Shown here piece by piece: positions 25,997 to 34,006 of a stretch of DNA of 64,000 nucleotides. The translations under genes were made by a program, and so were the position numbers. Numbering within the stretch: the first letter of the stretch is position 1; every line of letters starts with the position of its first letter. Origin of the DNA: JBBCJM01 sp037190175 (GTDB lineage: Bacteria > Pseudomonadota > Alphaproteobacteria > Rhodobacterales > Rhodobacteraceae). Location: NCBI GenBank assembly GCA_037190175.1, contig JBBCJM010000004.1, positions 1-64,000 on the forward strand. The letters run 5' to 3'. Below the pieces are notes generated by a model, which searched no databases, had not been told where the DNA came from, and saw nothing but the letters and a program-made list of their open reading frames with translations.

Positions 25997-26358
25997 CAGC
26001 CCGGCAGCCCCCGCACCACCAGCCCGCGGAACCCGCCCCAGATCATCCGCTTGCGGTCGAAGGGAGGGTCGGGGTCGTCATAGGCCAGCCGCGGGTCGGC
26101 CATCACCGCGGCGTTGATGCGGTCGCGGCCGGCGCGGTCGGGATAGCCGATGAAGCTGAAGAACGGCACTTCCCCCGGCCGCAGGTCCACCGCCCGGGCG
26201 AAGTCGGTCACCTCGCCCGCCGGCACGTCGTCGCCCGCCGCCTCCACCGCGAACAGCGCGCCGTGCTCCATCCAGATGTCCAGCGCCTTTTCCGCCATCT
26301 TGCGGTAGGCGTCGATCCTGTCGGCCGGAACGGGAAGCACGAAGCCGTCGATATACAT
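25996..26358 (-). CDS. DUF1428 family protein
   Basis: A 120-residue protein that opens MYIDGFVLPVPADRIDAYRKMA and ends with DPPFDRKRMIWGGF, both standard for DUF1428, a dimeric ferredoxin-like fold of unknown function. The start at 26358 follows GGAG. Its ribosome-binding site overlaps the DinB gene stop, so the two are likely cotranslated. Confidence 0.88.
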   Translation of the reverse strand: MYIDGFVLPVPADRIDAYRKMAEKALDIWMEHGALFAVEAAGDDVPAGEVTDFARAVDLRPGEVPFFSFIGYPDRAGRDRINAAVMADPRLAYDDPDPPFDRKRMIWGGFRGLVVRGLPG

Positions 26359-26362
26359 GGCA

Positions 26363-26905
26363 TCACTCCTGCAAGGGGCCCAGCCAGCGGGCGGCCGCCG
26401 GCACCCGGCCGAAGTCCAGATAGAAGTCGTCCAGCTGCGGCGGCGGCACCGAGGTTCCCGACAGCATGGCATGGGCCTGCCCGCGGTGGTGGATCTGGTG
26501 CTGGAAAAGGTGCAGCAGGATCAGGTCCACCCGCTCCTCCACCCGTCCGCGGTCGCCCCGGTCGGTCACCACCCGGCGGGGCAGGTCGGCGGCCGCCAGC
26601 CCCTCGCAGAACCCGATCAGCCGGCGGTCCTGCGCGCCCTGCGCCGCGGCCAGCCCCTCGCGGCCCGCAAACACCGGCGCCTCGCGGAAGGCCCGGGGGC
26701 CGAGCCCGCCGCCGGTCAGCGCGTCGGTGTAATAGAGGTCGATCGCGTGGATGTGGTGCAGCGTGGCCGAGAGCGAGGGGAAGAAGCCCACCCGCGGCGC
26801 CTCCCACTCGCCCGGTTGCAGCCGGGCGCAGGCCTCCAGCAGGATTTCGTTGGCGCAGGCGCTGTTGCGCGCCATCAGCGCCAGTTGCGCCACCGCGGGG
26901 TCCAT
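26363..26905 (-). CDS. DinB-family (YfiT-like) metal-binding protein
   Basis: A 180-residue four-helix-bundle protein. The metal-site histidines are in LHHIHAIDLYYTD (first helix pair) and in LFQHQIHHRGQAH near residue 135. Members include bacillithiol or mycothiol S-transferases and maleylpyruvate isomerases. Its start shares a base with the stop of fahA (TGATG), so it could supply a thiol-dependent step beside fumarylacetoacetase. A glutathione-type MaiA is also present, however, so the role is unresolved. Confidence 0.82.
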   Translation of the reverse strand: MDPAVAQLALMARNSACANEILLEACARLQPGEWEAPRVGFFPSLSATLHHIHAIDLYYTDALTGGGLGPRAFREAPVFAGREGLAAAQGAQDRRLIGFCEGLAAADLPRRVVTDRGDRGRVEERVDLILLHLFQHQIHHRGQAHAMLSGTSVPPPQLDDFYLDFGRVPAAARWLGPLQE

Positions 26906-28152
26906 CACGGCACCGAGGGCAGCGCCGCCACCACCTGCCCGCTGCACTCGCCGAAGCCCACGCGGAAGCCGTCGCCCTGCGCGTGCCCCCGCAGCACCAC
27001 CACGTCGCCGTCCTCCAGGAAGCTGCGGCTGACGCCGCCGGGCAGCGCCAGCGGCTCCTTGCCGCCCCAGGAGAGTTCCAGCATCGAGCCGCGGCTGTCC
27101 TTCCCCGGCCCCGAGATGGTGCCCGAGCCCAGCAGATCCCCCACCGTCATCGGGCAGCCGCAGAGCGTGTGGTGCGCCAGTTGCTGGGCGAAGGAGAAAT
27201 ACATCTCGCGGTAGTTGGTGCGCGAGACCACGGTTTCCCCCTGCCCGCCCGGCGCCAGCGCCACGGACAGGTCGATGTCCCAGGACGCCTTCTCCGGCGC
27301 CTCCAGATAGGGCAGCACCGGCACCTCGCGCGGGGGCAGCGCGGTGCGGAAGGGCTCCAGCGCGGCCTTCATCACGATCCAGGGGCTGATGGTGGTGGCG
27401 GTGGCCTTGGCCTGGAACGGGCCCAGCGGCTGGTATTCCCACCCCTGGATGTCGCGCGCCGACCAGTCGTTCAGCAGGACGAAGCCGAAGATCATCTCCT
27501 CGGCCCGCGCCACGCCGACCGGCCCGTCCGAGGCGGTGCCGACGATGGCGCCCAGTTCCAGCTCGAAGTCGAACCGGGCCGAGGGCGCCAGCACCGGCGG
27601 GCCGTCGCCGCGCTTCAGCTGCCCCCAGGGCCGGCGCACCGGCGCGCCCGAGACCACCACCGAGGATGCCCGCCCGTTGTAGCCGATGGGCAGGTGCAGC
27701 CAGTTGGGCGGCAGCGCGTTCTCGGCCCCGCGCAGCATGGTGCCCACGTTCATCGCATGGTGCTTGCCCGCGTAGAAGTCGGTGTATTCCGCCACCAGCA
27801 GCGGCAGGTGCAGCCGCACGGCCGGCCGCGGGTGCAGGTAATGCTCGACCTCCACCCGCGTCTCGGCCCCCTCGCCCAGGAACCCGGTCAGCAGCAGCCG
27901 CAGCCGCGCCCAGGCGGCGGGGCCAAGCTCCATCACCTCGTTCCAGAACGGCACGTCCAGCACCGCATGGTCGGCCAGCCGCAACAGCCCCGCGCGTTCC
28001 ATCCCCGCCACGTCCAGCACATGGTCGCCGATGGCCACCCCGCAGCGCGGGTCCTCGCCGGCCACGTCGAAGACCCCCAGCGCGAGGTTGTTCAGGGGAA
28101 ACTCGCCCTCGGGATCGTTGGCCCCGGGAACCCAGCTGCGGCGCAGGCTCAT
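26905..28152 (-). CDS. fahA: Fumarylacetoacetase
   Basis: A 415-residue enzyme that splits fumarylacetoacetate into fumarate and acetoacetate, the last step of tyrosine/homogentisate breakdown. Metal and catalytic residues are visible in AEYTDFYAGKHHAMNVG, FELELGAIVG (Glu-x-Glu) and LNDWSARDIQGWE. Length is normal. The start at 28152 overlaps the stop of the MBL gene (ATGA) and GGAG lies upstream. maiA lies nearby on the other strand; homogentisate dioxygenase is not in the window. Confidence 0.93.
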   Translation of the reverse strand: MSLRRSWVPGANDPEGEFPLNNLALGVFDVAGEDPRCGVAIGDHVLDVAGMERAGLLRLADHAVLDVPFWNEVMELGPAAWARLRLLLTGFLGEGAETRVEVEHYLHPRPAVRLHLPLLVAEYTDFYAGKHHAMNVGTMLRGAENALPPNWLHLPIGYNGRASSVVVSGAPVRRPWGQLKRGDGPPVLAPSARFDFELELGAIVGTASDGPVGVARAEEMIFGFVLLNDWSARDIQGWEYQPLGPFQAKATATTISPWIVMKAALEPFRTALPPREVPVLPYLEAPEKASWDIDLSVALAPGGQGETVVSRTNYREMYFSFAQQLAHHTLCGCPMTVGDLLGSGTISGPGKDSRGSMLELSWGGKEPLALPGGVSRSFLEDGDVVVLRGHAQGDGFRVGFGECSGQVVAALPSVP

Positions 28153-29072
28153 AATGCAATCTCCATTCCGTCGCGGCCCACCGTGACCGGGCCATTCCAA
28201 ACCTCGCCCGCCGCGGCCAGCCAGTCGGCCTCGCCAAAGGCGGGATCGTCGGCGGGGATCAGGTGGTGCAGCACCAGCCGCCCCGCCCCTGCCGCCCGGG
28301 CGATGCGGGCAGCGTTCTCCACGGTGCAATGCGCCATGTGCAGGTGGTTGCGCAGAGCGGCGCCGAGCCCGGTCTTCTGCACGATGGCCTCCACCCCCGC
28401 GGGCAGCATCGCCTCGTGCACCAGCACCGCGCTGCCGCGCGCGAAGTCGGCCAGCGGCGGGTGATAGGCGGTATCGCCCGAGAAGGTGACCGAGGCCGCC
28501 CCGTCGAAGCGCAGGGCGAAGCAGTTCTCCAAGGGCGGATGCGGCACCCGCAGCGCCGAGACGCGCAGGCCCGGCCCGGCCAGAACCTCGCCCTCCTCCA
28601 GCACATGCAGGCGGATCAGGTCGGCCAGCGGCGCGCGGCCCTCGTCATGGATGCGGATGGTGATGTCATAGGCCAGCGCGGCCATGAAGCCTTGCAGATA
28701 GACGTCCAGCCCCTTCGGCCCCCAGATCTGGACGGGCGCGGTCCGCCCGGTGGTCCAGGCGGTGTGCAGCAGGGGGCCGAGTTCCAGCACATGGTCGGAA
28801 TGCAGGTGGGAGACGAAGACATGGTCAAGGCTGCGCAGATCCGCCCCGGCCTGAACCAGGCTGCGGGTGACGCCCAGCCCGCAGTCCACCACGCAGCGCC
28901 GCCCGGCGATGTCCAGCAGCGATGAGGTCGGCATCGCCCCGCCCTGCCGCACCGCCGGCCCGCCCTTGACGCCCAGGAGCACCAGCCGGTCGGGCCGGGC
29001 GGCGGCCGGCGCGGGCTCCGGCAGGGGCTCGGCGCTCAGCACCGGGCGCAGGGGCAGGGTGTCCTCGGGCAT
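28149..29072 (-). CDS. MBL-fold metallo-hydrolase
   Basis: A 307-residue metallo-beta-lactamase-fold protein of the RNase Z/arylsulfatase-like branch. The metal site is HLHSDHVLE, later ligands are FSGDTAYHP and HLHMAHCTVENA, and a final His is in LVLHHLIP. The ATG at 29072 is preferred because GGAG stands 6 nt upstream; GTG at 29096 would add eight residues. It is the first gene of the run MBL-fahA-DinB-DUF1428-membrane protein-zapE. Possible lactonase or phosphodiesterase; substrate unknown. Confidence 0.85.
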   Translation of the reverse strand: MPEDTLPLRPVLSAEPLPEPAPAAARPDRLVLLGVKGGPAVRQGGAMPTSSLLDIAGRRCVVDCGLGVTRSLVQAGADLRSLDHVFVSHLHSDHVLELGPLLHTAWTTGRTAPVQIWGPKGLDVYLQGFMAALAYDITIRIHDEGRAPLADLIRLHVLEEGEVLAGPGLRVSALRVPHPPLENCFALRFDGAASVTFSGDTAYHPPLADFARGSAVLVHEAMLPAGVEAIVQKTGLGAALRNHLHMAHCTVENAARIARAAGAGRLVLHHLIPADDPAFGEADWLAAAGEVWNGPVTVGRDGMEIAL

Positions 29073-29129
29073 GGGCGTCTCCGGGGGCTTTCGCACGAGC
29101 CTAGGGGCAGGCGGCGGGCTCCGCTACCG

Positions 29130-30248
29130 TCAAATCGCCCCGGCGGTGGCCCGCGCCATGCCGCGCAGCATCATCCCGCCCATCGCCGCCGCCGCCAGCG
29201 TGGCCGCAGCCAGCGCCGGGAAGAACAGCGCCTGCCCGGCCGCCTGCATGAGCTGCGCCATGACCAGCGGGGCCAGCGCATAGCCCACCAGCCCCGCCGC
29301 GATCACCGCCGGCCCCACCCGCGGGTGGTCGCCCATCTGCCGCACCGCGCTGACGTAGAAGCCGGGGAAGACCAGCGCCACGCAGCCCCCCAGCGGCACG
29401 AAGGCCCAGACCGACCCGCCCGCCACCAGCGCGGCGAAGGCCCCCGTGCCCGCCAGCGCGCCCACCAGCAGCGCGAAGGGCGGCACGCGCGCGGCCACCG
29501 GCACCAGCGCCAGCCGGGCGACCAGGAAGGCGGTGAAGAAGGCCGAAAGATACTCGGCCGCGCCCCTCTCGCTGACCCCCAGCGCGATCAGCGCCACCGG
29601 GCCCAGGCCCACCAGGCACGCCTCCGCCCCGATCCCCAGCGCGCCGAAGCCCAGGATCGCCGGGCGCCAGCGGAAGGGGCCGCCCGCCGGGCCCGCGGCC
29701 TCCGCCACGGCCGGCCCGGTATTCCCGGCCAGACCCATCACCAGCAGCATCAGCCCCGCGATGATCCCGTAGGCCAGCCGCGGGTCGCTGCCCAGCGCCA
29801 CGAAGGCCAGCGGCGCGCCGATGGCGCCGATCCCGAACACCGCGTTGACCAGCGCCAGCATCGACGGCCCCCGCGCCCCGAAGGCGGCCAGGAAGCGGCG
29901 GTTGTAGATCACCGTGCTCATCCCGTAGCCGGCGCCGAAGGCCGCCGCGGCCAGCAGGGTGACCGCCAGCCCCGCGCCCGCCGCGATCCCCGCCGTGCCC
30001 AGCGCCATGACGGCCAATGCGGTGCGCGGCCCGATGCGGTCGCCGCGCAGGAACATCGCCGCCACGCCCGCCGCGCAGCCCACCGAGTGGAAGGGGATCA
30101 GCAGCCCCGCCTCGGCCACCCCGGTGGCGAAGGCCCGGGCAAAGGCCGGCAGCGCCGCGCCGTACAGCGACTGCCCCGCCCCCATCAGCACGAAACTGGC
30201 GATGCCGGCGATCACCAGCCCCGCATTCGCCCGCAACTCCGCCCGCAT
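29130..30248 (-). CDS. MFS transporter
   Basis: A 372-residue Ala/Gly-rich membrane protein with about 12 helices, of the short YfcJ/Cmx-like MFS type. GDRIGPRTALAV is the loop after helix 2. GYGMSTVIYNRRF and GIGAIGAPL lie in helices 4-5. The ATG at 30248 is chosen; a TTG 15 nt upstream is possible. Diverges from maiA. Substrate unknown; an aromatic acid or its breakdown product would suit the neighbours (inference). Confidence 0.82.
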   Translation of the reverse strand: MRAELRANAGLVIAGIASFVLMGAGQSLYGAALPAFARAFATGVAEAGLLIPFHSVGCAAGVAAMFLRGDRIGPRTALAVMALGTAGIAAGAGLAVTLLAAAAFGAGYGMSTVIYNRRFLAAFGARGPSMLALVNAVFGIGAIGAPLAFVALGSDPRLAYGIIAGLMLLVMGLAGNTGPAVAEAAGPAGGPFRWRPAILGFGALGIGAEACLVGLGPVALIALGVSERGAAEYLSAFFTAFLVARLALVPVAARVPPFALLVGALAGTGAFAALVAGGSVWAFVPLGGCVALVFPGFYVSAVRQMGDHPRVGPAVIAAGLVGYALAPLVMAQLMQAAGQALFFPALAAATLAAAAMGGMMLRGMARATAGAI

Positions 30249-30396
30249 CCCGGCCCCCGGCAACCCGCCGGCCGCCTCTGGCCCTGCGGCGCGGCAAGGT
30301 CAAGCCCGTGCCGCGCACCTTCACGCCGGCGCGATCACCGGGCTTGCGGCGGCGCGGCGAAGAGGGCAGCCTGCGCGCCGAAAAGGGGGGCCTTCC

Positions 30397-31035
30397 ATGA
30401 TCGTTCTGCACGACTTCTGGCGGTCGTCGGCCGCGTGGCGGGTCAGGATCGGGCTGAACCTGCTGGGGCTGGACTACCGCGCCGTCTCGGTCACCCTGTC
30501 GAAGGGCGAGCAGTTCTCGCCCGCGCATCTGGCGGTGAACCCGCAGGGGCTGGTCCCGGCGCTGGAGATCGACGGGCTGGTGCTGACGCAATCGCTGGCG
30601 ATCCTCGAATACCTCGACGAGACGCGGGGGCCGGCCTTCCTGCCCCCCGACGCCGCGGGCCGCGCCCGGGTCCGCGCGCTGGCCCATGCGGTGGCGATGG
30701 AGATCGCGCCGGTGGCCAACCTGCGCATCCGCAACCGGGTGGCCGAGATCACCCATGGCGAAGTGGCCGCCGAGGACTGGACGCGCGAGGTCATCCTGCG
30801 CGGCTTCGACGCGCTGGAGGTGATGCTGGGCCGCGGCGCCCCGCCCGGCCCCTATGCCCATGGCGAGAGCCCGGGCCTCGCGGACATCTGCCTGGTCCCC
30901 CAGTGCTACAACGCCCGGCGGGTGAGGCTGGACCTCGCCGCCTGGCCGCGGATCGCCGCTGTCGAGGCCGCGCTGGCCGAACATCCGGCCATCGCCGCCG
31001 CCCATGCCGACAAACACCGACCTCAGGGAGCCTGA
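30397..31035 (+). CDS. maiA: Maleylacetoacetate isomerase (zeta-class GST)
   Basis: A 212-residue glutathione-transferase-fold protein. The zeta-class active site is FWRSSAAWRVRIGLNL (normally SSCSWRVR; the Cys is Ala here). The glutathione-binding part is NPQGLVPALEIDG with TQSLAILEYLDE. The C-terminal domain has ADICLVPQCYNARR. It isomerises maleylacetoacetate to fumarylacetoacetate, feeding FahA. The start at 30397 follows AAGGGGGG; the long frame from 29959 overlaps the MFS gene. It ends 1 nt before the thiolase start. Confidence 0.9.
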   Translation: MIVLHDFWRSSAAWRVRIGLNLLGLDYRAVSVTLSKGEQFSPAHLAVNPQGLVPALEIDGLVLTQSLAILEYLDETRGPAFLPPDAAGRARVRALAHAVAMEIAPVANLRIRNRVAEITHGEVAAEDWTREVILRGFDALEVMLGRGAPPGPYAHGESPGLADICLVPQCYNARRVRLDLAAWPRIAAVEAALAEHPAIAAAHADKHRPQGA

Positions 31036-31036
31036 C

Positions 31037-32212
31037 ATGACCGACATCGTGATCCTTTCCGGCGCGCGCACCGCCATCGGCACCTTCGGCGGCAGCCTGG
31101 CCGGCCTGCCGCCCATCGACACCGCCACCGTGGCGATGCGGGCGGCGCTGGCGCGGGCGGGGGTGGAGCCCGCGCAGATCGGCACCGTGGTCATGGGCCA
31201 CGTCATCAACACCGAGCCGCGCGACATGTACCTCTCGCGCGTGGCCGCGCTGCAGGCGGGCGTGCCGGACGAGACCCCGGCGATGAACGTGAACCGCCTC
31301 TGCGGTTCCGGCGCGCAGGCCATCGTCTCGGCCGCGCAGGCGCTGATGCTGGGCGACGCCGATTTCGCGCTGGCCGGCGGGGCCGAGGCGATGAGCCGCG
31401 CGCCCTATGCGCTCTCGGCCGCCCGCTTCGGCCAGAAGATGGGGGACACCAAGGCGGTCGACATGATGACCGGCGCGCTGACCTGCCCCGTCGGCACCGG
31501 CCACATGGGGGTGACCGCCGAGAACGTGGCGGCCGAGCACGGCATCACCCGCGCGGCGCAGGACGAATTCGCGCTGGAAAGCCAGCGCCGCGCCGCGGCG
31601 GCGATCGCCGAGGGGCGGTTCCGCGACCAGATCGCGCCGGTCGAGATCGCCGGGCGCAAGGGGGTGGTGGTCTTCGACACCGACGAACATCCCAAGGCCA
31701 GCACCGCCGAGGCGCTGGCGGGGCTGAAGCCGGTGTTCCAGAAGGACGGCACGGTGACCGCGGGCAACGCCAGCGGCATCAACGACGGCGCCGCGGCGCT
31801 GGTGCTGGCCCGGGCCGGGGCGGCGGAGAAGGCGGGGCTCAAGCCGCGCGCCCGCATCCTGGGCTATGCCCATGCCGGGGTGGCGCCGCGGGTGATGGGG
31901 ATCGGCCCGGTGCCGGCGGTCCGCGCCCTGCTGGCGCGGACGGGGCTGGCCATCGCCGACTTCGACGTGATCGAATCGAACGAGGCCTTCGCGGCGCAGG
32001 CGCTGGCGGTCGCGGCGGAACTGGGCTTCGACCCCGCCCGGGTGAACCCCAACGGCGGGGCCATCGCGCTGGGCCATCCGGTGGGGGCCACAGGGGCGAT
32101 CATCACGGTGAAGGCGATGGCCGAGCTGGAACGCACCGGCGGCAGGCGGGCGCTGGTCACCATGTGCATCGGCGGCGGCCAGGGCATCGCGCTGGCCATC
32201 GAGCGGGTCTAG
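31037..32212 (+). CDS. Acetyl-CoA C-acetyltransferase (thiolase)
   Basis: A 391-residue thiolase. The nucleophilic Cys is about residue 89 (NRLCGSGAQA), His about 347 (IALGHPVGATGA) and the second Cys about 377 (TMCIGGGQG). It condenses or cleaves acetoacetyl-CoA. It follows maiA by 1 nt, so acetoacetate released by FahA could be consumed here after activation, giving acetyl-CoA (inference). It could equally serve polyhydroxybutyrate synthesis (phaA), but no phaB or phaC is adjacent. Confidence 0.92.
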   Translation: MTDIVILSGARTAIGTFGGSLAGLPPIDTATVAMRAALARAGVEPAQIGTVVMGHVINTEPRDMYLSRVAALQAGVPDETPAMNVNRLCGSGAQAIVSAAQALMLGDADFALAGGAEAMSRAPYALSAARFGQKMGDTKAVDMMTGALTCPVGTGHMGVTAENVAAEHGITRAAQDEFALESQRRAAAAIAEGRFRDQIAPVEIAGRKGVVVFDTDEHPKASTAEALAGLKPVFQKDGTVTAGNASGINDGAAALVLARAGAAEKAGLKPRARILGYAHAGVAPRVMGIGPVPAVRALLARTGLAIADFDVIESNEAFAAQALAVAAELGFDPARVNPNGGAIALGHPVGATGAIITVKAMAELERTGGRRALVTMCIGGGQGIALAIERV

Positions 32213-32217
32213 AGCGG

Positions 32218-32317
32218 GATCGGTTCAGGCGGAATCGCCGGCAGGAAGGGCGCCTCCGCTCCCCACCAGGGGGAGGGAGGCGTGAGGCTTCATCCGGTGG
32301 TTCCGCCTGAGGCGATC
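32218..32317. repeat. Nested intergenic palindrome between convergent genes
   Basis: Outer arms at 32218-32236 and 32299-32317 match at 16 of 19 positions as an inverted repeat (GATCGGTTCAGGCGGAATC against GATCGCCTCAGGCGGAACC). Inside is a second stem, CGCCTCCGCTCCCC (32251-32264) with GGGGGAGGGAGGCG (32269-32282). Lies between the thiolase and the DUF2125 gene; may end transcription from both sides. The two-level design is like that at 1578-1715, although the sequence differs. Confidence 0.65.
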
Positions 32318-32368
32318 CTGTCCGGGGAACGCCCGCGCCGGGGGTTCCCACCCCCGGCGCCTTCGCCG

Positions 32369-33880
32369 TCACATCGGCAGGCGCATCCCGTTGGCGAAGA
32401 TCCCGCCGTCCTTGAACTCGATGGTCGAGGTCAGCGAATCCGGGGTGGGGCCGGGGCGGGCGAAGACGCCCAGCATCATCCGCACCCCCATCACCTGGTC
32501 CTCGGGCAGAAGCCCCATCGCCACCAGCTTGTCCAGGAGCGTGTTGGCCCCGGTCAGCGACAGGTTGATGCTGCCCGAGGGCGCCGGCATTCCGCCGAAG
32601 GTCATCAGGTCGGTGTTGTCGAAGGTCAGCGCGCCGTTGCCGGTCAGCTCGGCCCCGGCGAGGCGGAACAGCAGTTCCGGCAGGTCCAGCGCGTCCAGCT
32701 GGGCGGGCGGCATGGTGGACTGCATCGCCTGCTCGTCCAGGATGTCGGCCATCAGCGTGGCCTTGCCGCGGGCATCGACCACCAGCGAGGCGGGATCGCG
32801 CGCCAGGCTGCCCATGGGATCGACCATGCCCCAGAGCTCATCCGAGACCGACAGGTCGATCAGCCGGATCGCCGCCACGAAGTCCTGCGGCGAGGGGCCC
32901 TTGGCCAGCGGCATCAGGAAATCCACCGCCGCCTCGGAATAGCGCAGCGCCAGTTCCGGGAAGGGGATGTCGCCGCCGGAGGCCACGATCTCCACCCCCT
33001 TGCCGCCGCCGCGATAGGCCATGCGGGTGCGGTCCATGGCGAAGCCCAGGTTGCCGCCGTCGGACTTGCCGCGGATGTCGGTGCGGGTGCCGGCGTCCAG
33101 CACCATCATCGTGTAGCCGACCGGCCCGAAGGTCATCGCGAAATCGACGGCCAGCCCGGCGGCGAAGGCGTCATAGGGGTTCTCGTGCGCCATCATCGCC
33201 GCGCCGAAGGTGCCCGACGACACCGTGGCCAGTTGCGCGACCGAACCCTCCACCTGCGCCTCGTTACCGTTCGTGGGGTCGGTGAAGGCGAAGGACAGCG
33301 CCACGTTGCCAGCGTTGAAGGAGGAGGCGAGGTCCATCACCTCGCCGGGCCGGCGGGTGATCAGGTAGTTGCCGCCCGCCGCGTCCAGCGCCAGGCTCAG
33401 CTTCATCGGCACCGCCTGCCCCGCCTCGGTCACCCCGGTGGTGGCCATCGAGATCGCCTCGGCGGTGAAGTCGTAGCTGGTGCTGTCGGGCGAGCCGGCG
33501 GCGATCATCCGCAGGTTCCGCTGCAGCATCTCGAGGTTGATCGCCACCTCGTCGCCGCCGGGGTTGGTGAGGCGGATCGCCAGCGGATAGCTGGGCGACA
33601 TGGTGATCTCGACCCGCCCGTCGCCGGTCTCGCGGAAGCGCACCTCCTCCAGCGTGCCGGTCACGGTGACATCGGGCTCGGTCGCGGTGAAGCTGAGGCC
33701 CGTGACCACCAGCGTGTCGCCCTGCATGGCCTCGCCGGCCGCGGTCACGGTCTGGCCGGTGGTGGCCGCCATGTCCTTCCAGTTCTGCCAGACCTGCGCG
33801 GCGGAGACCTGCGCCTGGACCGAGGTGGAGGACAGGAGCACGCAGAAAAGCGAGCCCCCCAGCCAGACGCGCGGTGCCAT
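32369..33880 (-). CDS. Exported DUF2125-type protein
   Basis: A 503-residue secreted or periplasmic protein. Residues 1-25 are a signal peptide (WLGGSLFCVLLSSTSVQAQ). The rest is rich in short beta strands with repeated motifs such as GTLEEVRF and GNGALTFDNTD, consistent with the DUF2125 family found in Rhodobacterales. The start at 33880 is preceded by GGGAAGG. No enzymatic motif is visible. Possibly an envelope protein. Confidence 0.72.
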   Translation of the reverse strand: MAPRVWLGGSLFCVLLSSTSVQAQVSAAQVWQNWKDMAATTGQTVTAAGEAMQGDTLVVTGLSFTATEPDVTVTGTLEEVRFRETGDGRVEITMSPSYPLAIRLTNPGGDEVAINLEMLQRNLRMIAAGSPDSTSYDFTAEAISMATTGVTEAGQAVPMKLSLALDAAGGNYLITRRPGEVMDLASSFNAGNVALSFAFTDPTNGNEAQVEGSVAQLATVSSGTFGAAMMAHENPYDAFAAGLAVDFAMTFGPVGYTMMVLDAGTRTDIRGKSDGGNLGFAMDRTRMAYRGGGKGVEIVASGGDIPFPELALRYSEAAVDFLMPLAKGPSPQDFVAAIRLIDLSVSDELWGMVDPMGSLARDPASLVVDARGKATLMADILDEQAMQSTMPPAQLDALDLPELLFRLAGAELTGNGALTFDNTDLMTFGGMPAPSGSINLSLTGANTLLDKLVAMGLLPEDQVMGVRMMLGVFARPGPTPDSLTSTIEFKDGGIFANGMRLPM

Positions 33881-34006
33881 GATGGAAACCTTCCCTGAAG
33901 CGAAATTTGCGCAAAGCATCGGGCCAGCCGCGCGGGCGGTCAAGGATTTCCTGCGGGGCGCGCGGCCTGTCCGGCCGGGGCGCCGTTCCCTCGCGCGCGG
34001 GAATGC

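Noticed and set aside
29101..31323. 740-codon minus-strand frame over maiA and the MFS gene
   Set aside because: It runs antisense to maiA and in the wrong frame through the MFS transporter. Composition is that of a shadow.
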